In this document: in pieces, positions 1 to 8,765 of the stretch
How positions within the stretch are numbered: the first letter of the stretch is position 1
How the letters are laid out: each line of letters starts with the position of its first letter
From: Chitinophagaceae bacterium UBA4411
GTDB taxonomy: Bacteria > Bacteroidota > Bacteroidia > Chitinophagales > Chitinophagaceae
Assembly: GCA_002400415.1 (NCBI GenBank)
Contig: DGQP01000009.1
Span: 248,001-312,000, forward strand
Length of the DNA stretch: 64,000 nucleotides
Reading direction: 5' to 3'
Position numbers and translations under genes: made by a program
The notes under the pieces: generated by a model
The model's database searches: none
What the model saw: the letters and a program-made list of their open reading frames with translations, nothing else
Told to the model about the DNA's origin: nothing

Positions 1-1289
1 TCCAGCTCATCTATCTTGGCCTGCTGCAGTTTTTGCCGGTTACGGTAGTTGCGGTATACAAGTAACAGGATTAGTAATAGGGCTATGGAACCGGCAATCA
101 AAAAATAATTCAAATTGCTTTTTTGCTGCAGCTCGGTTTGCTGCAATTTGATCTGTGCTTCTTTTTTTTCAGTATTGTATTTTGTTTCCAGTTCTTCCGT
201 ATAAAAGTTGAGTTCTTTAAGGTTGGTGGCACTGATCACCGAATCATATTTAAAAGAATAATTCTCTCCTTCTTTAATTTTTCCCTGTAAATAATACATA
301 ATAGAATAACCCTGGTACAGGTTACCTAACGCATCAGTATTATTTTCCTGCAGGGCTAGTACAATGCCGCTGTCTAATTGAGCCTTTGCCTGATCATATT
401 TTTGTTGAGCAATGAAAGGTAAAGCAAAAGCATTGTGTATTTCGGCATTGGTTTTATTATCAGGATAATCTTTGCTGTAGCTGGCCAGTTCAATCGAATA
501 TTTTTTAAGTGCTGTAATATTACCTGCTTTAAAATTATCGTGGCAAAGATTAATAAGGGCATAATTAATGTTCACTATATCTTCTTCCCGTTTGGCAAAC
601 TCAAGCTGTTCTTTATTGATGGTAATGGCACTGTCGATCATATTCAATGACGAATAATTTGCTGAAAGATTATTTAAACCCATCATCACTGCAAAAAAGT
701 TACTGAATTGTTTTCCATATGCAATGGCCTTTTTTGCATACACAACAGACTTATCAAATTGCTGCAGGTTATAGTATGTATTTGATGCCGTAAGGTTACG
801 GATGGCAAAACTGGCACTATCCTTTGTCTTTTCAGAAAGATCAATGCACTTCAGCGTGTACTCAATAGAAAATTTATATTGTCCAAAGTGATTGTACACT
901 GCAGCAAGGTTATTATAGCTTTTAGCCAGCAGTTTCATATCATTTCCCTTTTCAGCTATCTCTTTATTCTTTTGGGCATAATCGAGTGCTCTTTTATAAT
1001 CATTGTTATAATAGTAATATTCGGCGTACCCTGTGTTGATAAGAAAATCAAATTGATCTGTTTTTATTTTTTGGGCAAGGGTTGTTGCTTCATTGAGATA
1101 GTAAAAAGAACTGTCGTAATTTTTGGTGGCGTACAGCTTTTGAATGCCCATCAGCAACCTGATCCTGGAGGTATCTTCTTTTGCTGCCTGCAACAATTGC
1201 ACCAGGCTGTCCTTTTTTATTGAAACCTGTGCTGTTCCCACCAGCTTAAGAATAAAGAAACAAAGAAAAAATAGGGCTGATTTCCTCAT
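1..1289 (-). CDS. TPR-containing membrane sensor, probable histidine kinase (3' part outside window)
   Basis: This open frame starts at an ATG at 1289 and runs off the left edge without a stop, giving at least 429 codons. Translation shows a signal peptide ending near VGTAQ, then a helical region of tetratricopeptide-type repeats (for example AKSYNNLAAVYNHFGQY, then further N-rich TPR helices), a coiled-coil stretch rich in Q, E and K, and one membrane helix at about residues 394-414 (LIAGSIALLLILLLVY) followed by a basic, Q-rich segment. In Bacteroidota this layout usually continues into a NarL-type histidine kinase or a LuxR/LytTR output domain. That part is outside the window, so the output domain is inferred. 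The gene is divergent from the secreted-protein cluster that starts at 1452 and shares its 162-bp upstream region, so it is a natural candidate for its regulator. Confidence 0.8.
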   Translation of the reverse strand, partial: MRKSALFFLCFFILKLVGTAQVSIKKDSLVQLLQAAKEDTSRIRLLMGIQKLYATKNYDSSFYYLNEATTLAQKIKTDQFDFLINTGYAEYYYYNNDYKRALDYAQKNKEIAEKGNDMKLLAKSYNNLAAVYNHFGQYKFSIEYTLKCIDLSEKTKDSASFAIRNLTASNTYYNLQQFDKSVVYAKKAIAYGKQFSNFFAVMMGLNNLSANYSSLNMIDSAITINKEQLEFAKREEDIVNINYALINLCHDNFKAGNITALKKYSIELASYSKDYPDNKTNAEIHNAFALPFIAQQKYDQAKAQLDSGIVLALQENNTDALGNLYQGYSIMYYLQGKIKEGENYSFKYDSVISATNLKELNFYTEELETKYNTEKKEAQIKLQQTELQQKSNLNYFLIAGSIALLLILLLVYRNYRNRQKLQQAKIDEL

Positions 1290-1348
1290 GAGCGACGTTT
1301 GAGTGGTTTTATTCGTTGCAAAATAAGCATTCAAATAGTTTTTCAGCC

Positions 1349-1403
1349 ATCATCTTTTTTAATGATTTTTTGCCGGCGGGTAAAATCATCTTTTTTAATG
1401 ATT
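1349..1403. repeat. Two 19-bp direct repeats in the divergent promoter region
   Basis: The sequence ATCATCTTTTTTAATGATT occurs exactly at 1349-1367 and again at 1385-1403, 36 bp apart start to start. Each copy also has short inverted ends (ATCAT and ATGAT) around a T-rich centre. The second copy ends in the TTG of a possible -33 element, so the pair is well placed to act as an operator for the CDC-like gene or for the divergent sensor gene. The repeats are seen directly; the operator role is inferred. Confidence 0.7.
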
Positions 1404-1432
1404 GTACCCGTTATCTGCTTCGAATAGCTTTA
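1402..1432 (+). promoter_or_regulatory. Candidate Bacteroidota promoter for the secreted-protein cluster
   Basis: A TTG at 1402-1404 is followed after 20 bp by TAGCTTTA at 1425-1432. This is close to the Bacteroidota pattern TTG-N17-23-TAnnTTTG, with the last G replaced by A. A start a few bases downstream would leave a short leader before the ATG at 1452. The TTG overlaps the end of the second 19-bp repeat. Confidence 0.45.
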
Positions 1433-1451
1433 CAGCACAAAAAATATAATA

Positions 1452-3128
1452 ATGAAAAAATTAATCCTGGCTGCTCTATGCATCTTCCTTACAGGCATAT
1501 TAAATGCACAGACAAGACCATCAGTTTCAAATTCTACTATAAAAAGCCAGTCAATGCTCAAAATGACTCCCGAGCTTAAACTTAAACGCCTCCAGGACTA
1601 TTCAGCTACATTTGCTCCTGCTGTAGTTACAAGGAACATAAATGGTGTGAATATCAAATACACCGCTGTAAAAAGCCCTGCAACCAGCGCCGATGTAGCA
1701 GTAAATATACAATCCTCTTCAAGCCAAAATGCAAACGGGTTTCTTTGCACTACCACTTATGAAACGGTTACTGCCAATACCAACAGTTTTAATAGCGTAA
1801 ATGTAAGTGGGCAGGGCATTTACCCCGGAGCAATATATAATTACAGTGATTTTATGGTGGGAAACACTACCAAGCCAATAGGAGAAGGTAAACGAAACCC
1901 TATCATGCTTACCACCGATAATACCAATACTTCCGGGGATGTAAGTGCTTTAGTGGCTAATATAACATCGTCAGAAGCCAATATAAATTCTGCAAAGCAA
2001 AATATTGTAAAGAACTTTTCAACTACTTATACTGCTGCTAATGCAAAATCGAAGTATTATTACCTGGAAAGTTCTGCGGCACAGGCTATCAGCATGTCGG
2101 GCGGCGGTGCAATATGCGGTTTATCTGCCGGGGGTGGGTTTACTAACCAAAAAGCAGACCACCACCTCAATGTTACGTATGATTGGATAATCCCGATGTA
2201 CACTATTTCCACAGCTATCCCTACCACAGGATTCTTCACCGATGCAGTGCTGGAGAAATCCCCCGACCTTGTGTGGATCAGCAGCGTTACGTATGGCACC
2301 CGTATTCTGGCTACCATCAGTATAGATGAAAACAGCCTTGCCAATACTTCCTTTGCAAACTTCAAATATGGGGATAAAGCAAATAACTCAATCAATGTGG
2401 ATATGAATTACCTGCAACAAAATAAAAATGCAAAGTATTCTATCGATACTTACGTAATAGGCACAAATGCACAGGCTTTAACAAATGCCACGTCCATAAC
2501 AGAACTGAATAACTTTATCAACTCGGTGCTTTCACATCTTTCCAATCAAACCGCCAAACCCATAAGCTATAATCTTTCAGATATGGCAGGGAATATTGTA
2601 GGAATAAAAACCGTCACAGACCCCTACCCTGTAAACAACTGCGTAAAACAGAATTCATCATTCAAATTAGCATCAGCCGAAGTAGAAATCTGGACTGGCA
2701 ATGATAATAAAGTAGCCGGTTCTAAAGCAACTGTAGAATTATACAGCAATACTAATAAGCCTGGCGCGAACCTGAGCGGTAAGTTTATCGGCAGTACCAT
2801 GTCAAATGCTGAGTTTTTGAGGGGAAAAAATAATTGGCTGACAATTTCTACAGACCCCAATGCTAAAATTGGTTTACTATCAGATTTTCAATCCGGCATG
2901 AACCGGCTGGATGTTTTCTTTGAGCCCAAAACACCGGATTTGATTTTAGACGAATGGGATGTTGCTACGGTAAAAATCAAACTGCATTTTGTGGATATGT
3001 ACGGAGGCGAATACAACCCTGAATATTCATTTGAGATGAATAATGCAAAGGCACATTTGGTGAAAAACAAGCAACGGCTCTCTTGTTATTTTGATGCAAC
3101 ACTCAAGCCAACAACTTCTGTACAATAA
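1452..3128 (+). CDS. CDC-like (thiol-activated cytolysin family) pore-forming protein without undecapeptide
   Basis: The 558-residue protein has a signal peptide (cleavage near ILNAQ, residue 20). Its core resembles the cholesterol-dependent cytolysins: an N-terminal segment with YPGAIYNYSDF near residue 122, a PDLVWISSVTYGTRI stretch near 271-287 that matches the CDC PLFVSNVAYGR region, and KPISYNLSDMAGNIVGIK near 369 that matches the CDC PISYTSVFLKNNKIAG region. These blocks occur in the same order as in known cytolysins. The C-terminal part (about 390-558) does not contain the Trp-rich cholesterol-binding undecapeptide and looks like a different beta-sandwich. CDC-like proteins of this kind are known in Bacteroidota, and some act as two-component pore formers; no second CDC-like gene is visible here. 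It is the first gene of a 13-gene run and the next gene starts 15 bp downstream. Family membership is fairly sure; target and toxicity are unknown. Confidence 0.8.
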   Translation: MKKLILAALCIFLTGILNAQTRPSVSNSTIKSQSMLKMTPELKLKRLQDYSATFAPAVVTRNINGVNIKYTAVKSPATSADVAVNIQSSSSQNANGFLCTTTYETVTANTNSFNSVNVSGQGIYPGAIYNYSDFMVGNTTKPIGEGKRNPIMLTTDNTNTSGDVSALVANITSSEANINSAKQNIVKNFSTTYTAANAKSKYYYLESSAAQAISMSGGGAICGLSAGGGFTNQKADHHLNVTYDWIIPMYTISTAIPTTGFFTDAVLEKSPDLVWISSVTYGTRILATISIDENSLANTSFANFKYGDKANNSINVDMNYLQQNKNAKYSIDTYVIGTNAQALTNATSITELNNFINSVLSHLSNQTAKPISYNLSDMAGNIVGIKTVTDPYPVNNCVKQNSSFKLASAEVEIWTGNDNKVAGSKATVELYSNTNKPGANLSGKFIGSTMSNAEFLRGKNNWLTISTDPNAKIGLLSDFQSGMNRLDVFFEPKTPDLILDEWDVATVKIKLHFVDMYGGEYNPEYSFEMNNAKAHLVKNKQRLSCYFDATLKPTTSVQ

Positions 3129-3143
3129 TAAAACCTTATTATA

Positions 3144-3689
3144 ATGATCAAACCTGTTTTTTGTTTTATACTATTATTAACCAGTTGGGTATTACATGCA
3201 CAGGAAACACCCGCCAGGGTACCACCGGTAAAAAACAGCCTGAATGTAAAAACACCAAAATTGCCGCAGCAGCCGGTAAAAATCACCGCAGCATCTAAAG
3301 ACACCGTTCCGTTGGTAAACCTGGAGGCATTAATGCTGACATCACATTCCTGGCATCTTATCCGCTGGTGGGTTACCCCGGATGCGGGTCATTCGATTGC
3401 GGATCCCTCTTTTAAATTTAAATCAAGGGGTACAATAAGTTGTAACCTGTCAACACCGGAAGCAGTGACATTTTTACAATCTGGCTCTTATACTATGAGA
3501 GGAAACAACGTAAACATTATTTTAAAAAAAGACGCCAGCGTAACGATGAATTGCACCCTGGTCTATAACAGTGCCGATAAAGCCCTTACCGGGACTTACA
3601 TCTTACAAGTACTCCCCATACCCAATCCACCGGCAGGTTATAAACCCGGAACCATTACAGGTGATATGAAATTAACGGTTAACCCGTAA
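3144..3689 (+). CDS. Secreted lipocalin-like protein
   Basis: The 181-residue protein has a signal peptide ending near VLHAQ, a proline-rich linker (about 22-50), and a single compact domain. That domain shows the strand order of small lipocalin-like proteins: SWHLIRWWV, a phenylalanine/lysine strand (FKFKSRGTISC), then GSYTMRGNNVNIILK and a CTLVYNSADKALTGTY strand. It has two cysteines that could pair. The W-x(n)-G-x-Y-x(n)-N layout resembles the lipocalin-like repeats in the proteins at 13676-18067. It lies 15 bp after the CDC-like gene, and its TAA overlaps an ATG at 3689. No enzyme motif is visible. A binding or accessory role for the cluster is possible but not shown. Confidence 0.65.
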   Translation: MIKPVFCFILLLTSWVLHAQETPARVPPVKNSLNVKTPKLPQQPVKITAASKDTVPLVNLEALMLTSHSWHLIRWWVTPDAGHSIADPSFKFKSRGTISCNLSTPEAVTFLQSGSYTMRGNNVNIILKKDASVTMNCTLVYNSADKALTGTYILQVLPIPNPPAGYKPGTITGDMKLTVNP

Positions 3690-3724
3690 TGGGATTAACG
3701 ATGGAAACTTATTTAAAAAATACT

Positions 3725-4981
3725 ATGTACAAATTATTTCTTTCTTCCCTCCTTCTCTTATCGCTGTCTGTTGCTTTTTCACAAAAAAGCAGTTTTGGCA
3801 TTGTACAGTACACTGTACCTGCCGGGTATACATTGATCAACAACGACAATGTACTCACTTATTATAAGGAAGACAAAAACACCGGAGCCTACTGCAATTT
3901 TTTTGTTTACAAACTCATGCCTGGAAAAGGCGGTGTTCAAAAAGATTTTGATTTTAGCTGGGCTAATCTTGTACAAACCCCATTTAAAGTAACAGGTGCC
4001 GCAACAATGCTGCCTGTATCAACTTTAAAAGGCTGGCAGTTTTTAATGGGCAGTACAAAATACGCTGATAATGGTGTAACCACATTGGCAATGCTTACCA
4101 CGTTCAGCGGCGAAAACAAGATGCAAAGCATTTGTATCCTTTCCAATTCTGATAACTATAAAAAAGATATTGAAGATTTTATTGCTTCAGTTGATGTGAT
4201 AAAAGAAATTAAAAATGCAGCAAGTACTCAACCAAAAACAAAAGATACGGATAAAACAAATGATGGAATGCCCGGCATAGAAACACCGGCATCATTTCAG
4301 AACATAAAATACGAAGTATGGGAATGTAATTGTCCTAACCTTGCAACAGGAACGCAGGTTACAACAAAACTGAATACAGTTGTAATTTCTCCCGATGGGA
4401 AATATCTTACGCACATGCCTGAAAAAGGACTGAACGGTGTTACACCGCAAAATAGCAATGAAAACGGAAGCTGGGGCACGGTTACAGATAAGGGAAATAT
4501 GCTGAGTTTGGTAAACGACAAATACGGCAAAATGGAATTGTATAAAATTGATGCTACAACAAAAAGCCGTTATCAAAATTCTAAAAGCAGCATTTATAAA
4601 AAAGTAAAGCCGGTGGATGGTTTGAAATTTGAAGGAGCTTATTCGCCAGAGCTATCATATTACAATGGAAAAACGGATATAATCTCAAAACAAATTGACC
4701 CCAATAAACGCCCCATCATCTTCTTTAAAAAAGATGGCACATATATAAACGAAGGCATCGAATTCAGTAACCTTACGTTTGGCGATGCGTTTGCAATCGG
4801 CAAAGGCACCTATGAAATTGTAAACTTTTCGCTTATACTTACAACAGAAAGCGGACGAAAACTACAGGTGGCATTTACACCTGTGCTGGATGCAAACCCT
4901 GCCAGCGCTGATAATCCCGGATTCATCATCAACAACAACCTGTTTTACAGATTAAACAAAACATTTGTTCCACATAACTAA
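3725..4981 (+). CDS. Secreted PsbP/Mog1-like domain protein with a large C-terminal domain
   Basis: The start at 3725 gives a clean signal peptide (MYKLFLSSLLLLSLSVAFSQ). In-frame ATGs at 3689 and 3701 would add a hydrophilic head and are less likely, although 3689 overlaps the upstream stop codon. Residues from about 21 to 155 form the N-terminal domain shared with the proteins at 12046, 13676, 15344 and 16409: S-F-G-I-V-x-Y-x-V-P-A-G-Y, an acidic WANLV segment, a GWQFLMGST strand and a C-terminal FIASVD helix. The pattern resembles the PsbP/Mog1/DUF1795 fold. The rest (about 200-418) contains two beta-rich segments, each with a G-x-W/Y-x-x-x strand and an EL-Y-K motif. It may be a diverged pair of lipocalin-like domains. 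Function is not known. Confidence 0.65.
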   Translation: MYKLFLSSLLLLSLSVAFSQKSSFGIVQYTVPAGYTLINNDNVLTYYKEDKNTGAYCNFFVYKLMPGKGGVQKDFDFSWANLVQTPFKVTGAATMLPVSTLKGWQFLMGSTKYADNGVTTLAMLTTFSGENKMQSICILSNSDNYKKDIEDFIASVDVIKEIKNAASTQPKTKDTDKTNDGMPGIETPASFQNIKYEVWECNCPNLATGTQVTTKLNTVVISPDGKYLTHMPEKGLNGVTPQNSNENGSWGTVTDKGNMLSLVNDKYGKMELYKIDATTKSRYQNSKSSIYKKVKPVDGLKFEGAYSPELSYYNGKTDIISKQIDPNKRPIIFFKKDGTYINEGIEFSNLTFGDAFAIGKGTYEIVNFSLILTTESGRKLQVAFTPVLDANPASADNPGFIINNNLFYRLNKTFVPHN

Positions 4982-4991
4982 AAAATGAAAA

Positions 4992-5534
4992 ATGAAAAAA
5001 CAATTAACACTCTCTGTCATATCCATACTCTTCTCTTTTTATGGATTTAGCCAGGATCTTACTTTCGGTAAATTTTTAGGCAGTATCAATACCACAAAAT
5101 TTGTTGGCAGTTCTGTTTATAGAGGCTACGAAAAACAAGTAGAAGTTATTGAGGCAACAACTACCGGGCAAAAGCAGACAACCTCACTTGAAATTAAATT
5201 TAACCCCTGCGCTGCCAGTGTCGACTTTTTGACACATACACAACTTGGAAAAAACATCATGCAGGGGCAGATTGATGTGCTTGAGAAAAATCCTTACAAC
5301 CAGGCATTCAACCGGATTAAATATAAAATCTATTTTGAAGATGCCGGTATTGTTTCCTGCAATGATACAAGAGCCTGCAATGGAAGTACGGCAACTACGG
5401 TAATCTTAAAACCGCAAAGAATTTGCTGGATATATTATACTTATGATGCAAACGGCAAGCAGTTAAGTGTTAACTCAAACGGTATTGATATAAGAAGCGG
5501 CCGGGCATGGGCAATAACCCCGCCCAACTTCTAA
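4992..5534 (+). CDS. Small secreted protein of unknown function
   Basis: The protein has 180 residues and a signal peptide ending at GFSQ (about residue 21). The mature part carries four cysteines (FNPCAASVDF, VSCNDTRACNG and PQRICW), which suits disulfide bonding in an exported protein. I see no membrane helix, repeat or catalytic motif, and no similarity to the other families in the cluster. The gene begins 10 bp after the upstream stop and ends 21 bp before the next start, so it belongs to the same transcript. It starts in a poly-A-rich region without a Shine-Dalgarno sequence, as its neighbours do. Confidence 0.6.
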   Translation: MKKQLTLSVISILFSFYGFSQDLTFGKFLGSINTTKFVGSSVYRGYEKQVEVIEATTTGQKQTTSLEIKFNPCAASVDFLTHTQLGKNIMQGQIDVLEKNPYNQAFNRIKYKIYFEDAGIVSCNDTRACNGSTATTVILKPQRICWIYYTYDANGKQLSVNSNGIDIRSGRAWAITPPNF

Positions 5535-5555
5535 GCAGAAAAATATGCACAGATA

Positions 5556-6842
5556 ATGAAACAATATCTAATCCTTTTTGTCATGCTGCTTTTAAATATG
5601 GCAGCTTTTGCACAACCCCAACAGGTTGTTATTAACCAAACACCCTGTGAAGATAAAGCAGTGCAATATTTCCCGGCTTTATATTACAACCATACCAAAC
5701 CTAAATATGGTGTGGTATTGAGTGGAACAAATACAGCAGCAGACAAAGCAAAAATTACGGCAACGCTAAATGCTATTGAAAAGTTAGAAGAAGCCAGCCG
5801 CAAAAATTTCCAGGCAACCGGGAATGTAATGCGTGTGAGTTACAGCAGTAAATCAAACAACACAAGCGGAAGAAATTATTTTAGTGGATATGCTCATGCT
5901 TCTTACGGCTATCAGCTTGGATTTTACCAAATGGTTTGCCATGTGCAGCAGCATGTGGTAAAAGAAGTTGGTGAATATCGAAGTGTATTTCGTGTAAATG
6001 CAAATCCTACGCTTACAGAAGGAAGTTTTTATGGAGAAACCGGCGATTTTTATATTACGGATAAACGTGTACGTTACGATATTCCTTACGATGCTAAATG
6101 GCACGGCTTCTACGACAAACAATACGACATCAACCGCTACACAAACAGAAGTAAAATTGCACAATACCTTTCTGAAGAAATGGTTTTGAACAATAAATCC
6201 AGCGATTACAATAATAAACACAACGAATTTTTGAAACTGATAAACGGTGAAGGCTATACTGAAAACTGGATGAATGGCGAAAAAAACAAACAAAACAAGT
6301 ACAAGTGGGTTGACCGTTATTACACCATTACCAAACCCGGTATGCCGTTATTAATACCTGTTACCCGAAAAGAATTTTTAGAAGCGTTGCTTGAATACTA
6401 CGAAATAGAAAAATACAACTTTGAATGGTACTCAGATTATAAATTAAAAAATGAAACATCAAACAGTTCCATTATCAATGCAGATAAAGCAGCCTACACC
6501 AAAATTTACGAGATAAAAAAAGCAAGAATCAGCAACTTGTTGAAAACAAAAAGCGCCGATTGGTTGAACAAGCAGGTTGCAGCACCAAAAGGAAATCGTG
6601 AAAACGATTATGCAAAAGCATCCAATGGATTATTTGATATCTATGAGTTTGAAAACGGAACTCCTTTGTACAAATACAATCCCGAATATTTTAAAATGAA
6701 TGCAAGTGATCCTTTGAAGCCGGTTTTCTTTTTAGTAGAATTTAGATATGAAGGTGGAGATGAAAAGCAATGGTCAGAAAATTTATTGAGAAATTTTGAA
6801 AAGAATTTTGATTTTGAAGCGTTGCGGAAAATGCTGGAGTAA
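5556..6842 (+). CDS. Secreted 428-residue protein, paralogue of the gene at 10678
   Basis: The protein has a signal peptide (ending near AAFAQ) and no membrane helix in the mature part. It is clearly related to the protein at 10678-11955. Both share NAIEKLEEASRKNF versus TQIETLENNSRKNY, PVTRKEFLEALLEYYE versus PVTRKEYLEALLEYYD, LYKYNPEYFK in both, and a C-terminal NFEKNFDFEALRKMLE versus NFTENFDFDAARGLLE. The shared blocks run along the whole length, so these are full-length paralogues. A looser version of the same layout occurs in the N-terminal part of the protein at 8766. The protein is rich in Lys, Asn and Tyr. I do not recognise the family. It ends 70 bp before the next start. Confidence 0.65.
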   Translation: MKQYLILFVMLLLNMAAFAQPQQVVINQTPCEDKAVQYFPALYYNHTKPKYGVVLSGTNTAADKAKITATLNAIEKLEEASRKNFQATGNVMRVSYSSKSNNTSGRNYFSGYAHASYGYQLGFYQMVCHVQQHVVKEVGEYRSVFRVNANPTLTEGSFYGETGDFYITDKRVRYDIPYDAKWHGFYDKQYDINRYTNRSKIAQYLSEEMVLNNKSSDYNNKHNEFLKLINGEGYTENWMNGEKNKQNKYKWVDRYYTITKPGMPLLIPVTRKEFLEALLEYYEIEKYNFEWYSDYKLKNETSNSSIINADKAAYTKIYEIKKARISNLLKTKSADWLNKQVAAPKGNRENDYAKASNGLFDIYEFENGTPLYKYNPEYFKMNASDPLKPVFFLVEFRYEGGDEKQWSENLLRNFEKNFDFEALRKMLE

Positions 6843-6912
6843 AAAACGCCTCTTTTATATGATTGGCTGCAACAAAGTGCTTACTACTTTAACAACTGCA
6901 AACTTAAAAGCA

Positions 6913-8721
6913 ATGAAAAAAGCCATCTTTATTGTCCTTACAGTACTTACTTGCTACAATGGTTTTGCGCAAGGCATATTGGATAAAATAAAAAATGTAA
7001 AAATAAAAAAGCTCCCTTCGGTTGATAATATTTTGCTGGGCAAAGAACCGCTTACCACCAATTTAGATGATGCCGTAACCGAAGCCCCTGAGATGGATAA
7101 TTTTGAACCTAAAATTGTTTTGCCCGGCAATCAGCTTCCCCGTTCCGTAGATGGTTCATTTTTAGTAGTACCCGGTGTATGGGAGTTTTATTTAAATAGT
7201 TATTGTATGAAAGCCGGTACTTACGGCCCCACAAAATCAAATGGTATGGGCCATTTATATGCCCCCTTAAAAGGGCCCAGGGCCGAAATAATACAAACAC
7301 TTTTAAAAAGCGAATACAAGCACCCCGATATTAAACAAAGACAAATACAGGTGTTGATTTGGGCCATCATTGCACGCAAAGATTTAAAAGATATGCCCAA
7401 AGAAAACATGATAACTGCCGCCAGGTTGCTAAGCCCAAAGCAATTATTACAACTTAGCGAAGGTGTAGTCAGGAAATTTTCACAAAAAGAATTTTCAAAA
7501 TTAATAGGCAACCTGCCCGCCGCTGTGCAGCAGGTACTGGAGGCAGAAAATAAAATGAGGGATATGCTTGGCGATGCAAATACAAAGTATGAAGATTTAG
7601 AAAAAGTAGCCGTACTGTCCGGCATTATGCCCGAAGATGGGGGCAGGCAGGTAAAAAAAGGAAGATGGTCAAAAACCCCGGATGGTTTTTTTATCCGGTA
7701 CTATGCTCACAGCTATCAGCGAATGACCATACAGTTATATGTACCTGAGGATGCCTATACCAGTTATTATCCAATTACTTTTAAATCGCCTGGCAGCAAA
7801 TGCGCTTTTACTAATTTAACTTTCGCAAGTACTAAATATAAAATTAAAGAGTTTGATCCTTCTGCACATCCGGGTGTCCCTTCCGGCAGAGGCCAGCGTA
7901 TTGGTTCCTCCACAAAAAAATCAGACGATCCGGATGAAAGGGATGATGCTTTAGACAGGGCTAACAGGGTGTTAGGCGGAGCAGATAATGCTCAAAACGT
8001 ATTTGGCATGGCTACTGATCCGCTTGGTACCGTTACAGATAAAGTAAACCCCTTATCGCCGGGTAATATGTTTAGCCATATTTTAGATTTTATTACCGGA
8101 AACGGAAGAACAATTTCAAACTCCTTAAATGGCGACCCACCCGATGCCAACTATAAAGAGTATGCAAAACCCAGCCGGTACGATTTTGCAAAACTGGCAA
8201 AATTGTATCCCAAAAATTCAGAACTGTCAACTGTATCTTTTGAATTTGTAAAAAGTTATTTAGAAGCCCACGCTATTATGGTAGCCCTCGTTAAAAGTAA
8301 CGATAAACTTGGCGGCGCTTTGCAGGCCAATGATGAAATGTGGAGCAATAATCAGGGCAGGGCAATACTATATTATAAAAAAGAATTAGGCAGTGCGCTA
8401 ACAATTACCTGCAAAAAATGGGAAGATTTTCTAAATTCTTTAAAATCAAAAGCTCCTTCTATTGCTCTTAAAACAGACCGGTTTATACAATATCAGAATA
8501 ATTTAAAAGTAAATGGTTTTTCAAAACAAGAGCTTGATGCCCTGCATTTTTTAAACCTTGATGATACGGAAATAGAAGCTGTAAAAAATTATAAGCTTGC
8601 AGTAGATCCCAATACCGTCAGGGGAGATTATATCCAGCAATCTTATATCGTATTAAATGCCTGGAAAGAATATGCGAATGTTTATGGTGCCTTTCCAAAT
8701 ATTGCTGCTCCCTGGGAGTAA
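6913..8721 (+). CDS. Large secreted protein of unknown function
   Basis: The start at 6913 gives the signal peptide MKKAIFIVLTVLTCYNGFAQ. An upstream in-frame ATG at 6796 lies inside the previous gene and is rejected. The mature part (about 580 residues) has an N-terminal region with the unusual motif FYLNSYCMKAGTYGP and LYAPLKGP, followed by a helical block with VLIWAIIARK. A beta-rich block follows (about residues 240-320, FIRYYAHSYQRMTIQLYVP), then a polar linker with acidic and basic runs, and a C-terminal helical part. I do not recognise an enzyme family. It is the largest single-domain unknown in the cluster, with a spacing of 44 bp to the next start. Confidence 0.6.
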   Translation: MKKAIFIVLTVLTCYNGFAQGILDKIKNVKIKKLPSVDNILLGKEPLTTNLDDAVTEAPEMDNFEPKIVLPGNQLPRSVDGSFLVVPGVWEFYLNSYCMKAGTYGPTKSNGMGHLYAPLKGPRAEIIQTLLKSEYKHPDIKQRQIQVLIWAIIARKDLKDMPKENMITAARLLSPKQLLQLSEGVVRKFSQKEFSKLIGNLPAAVQQVLEAENKMRDMLGDANTKYEDLEKVAVLSGIMPEDGGRQVKKGRWSKTPDGFFIRYYAHSYQRMTIQLYVPEDAYTSYYPITFKSPGSKCAFTNLTFASTKYKIKEFDPSAHPGVPSGRGQRIGSSTKKSDDPDERDDALDRANRVLGGADNAQNVFGMATDPLGTVTDKVNPLSPGNMFSHILDFITGNGRTISNSLNGDPPDANYKEYAKPSRYDFAKLAKLYPKNSELSTVSFEFVKSYLEAHAIMVALVKSNDKLGGALQANDEMWSNNQGRAILYYKKELGSALTITCKKWEDFLNSLKSKAPSIALKTDRFIQYQNNLKVNGFSKQELDALHFLNLDDTEIEAVKNYKLAVDPNTVRGDYIQQSYIVLNAWKEYANVYGAFPNIAAPWE

Positions 8722-8765
8722 AAAATTTATCTCTTTTTAAATCACTTTTGATTTTATCAAACCAA

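Noticed and set aside
1..1289. Long stretch at the left edge with only short plus-strand frames, first taken for a gene-free region
   Set aside because: The minus strand is open over the whole stretch and translates to a TPR/membrane sensor protein; the stop lies outside the window.
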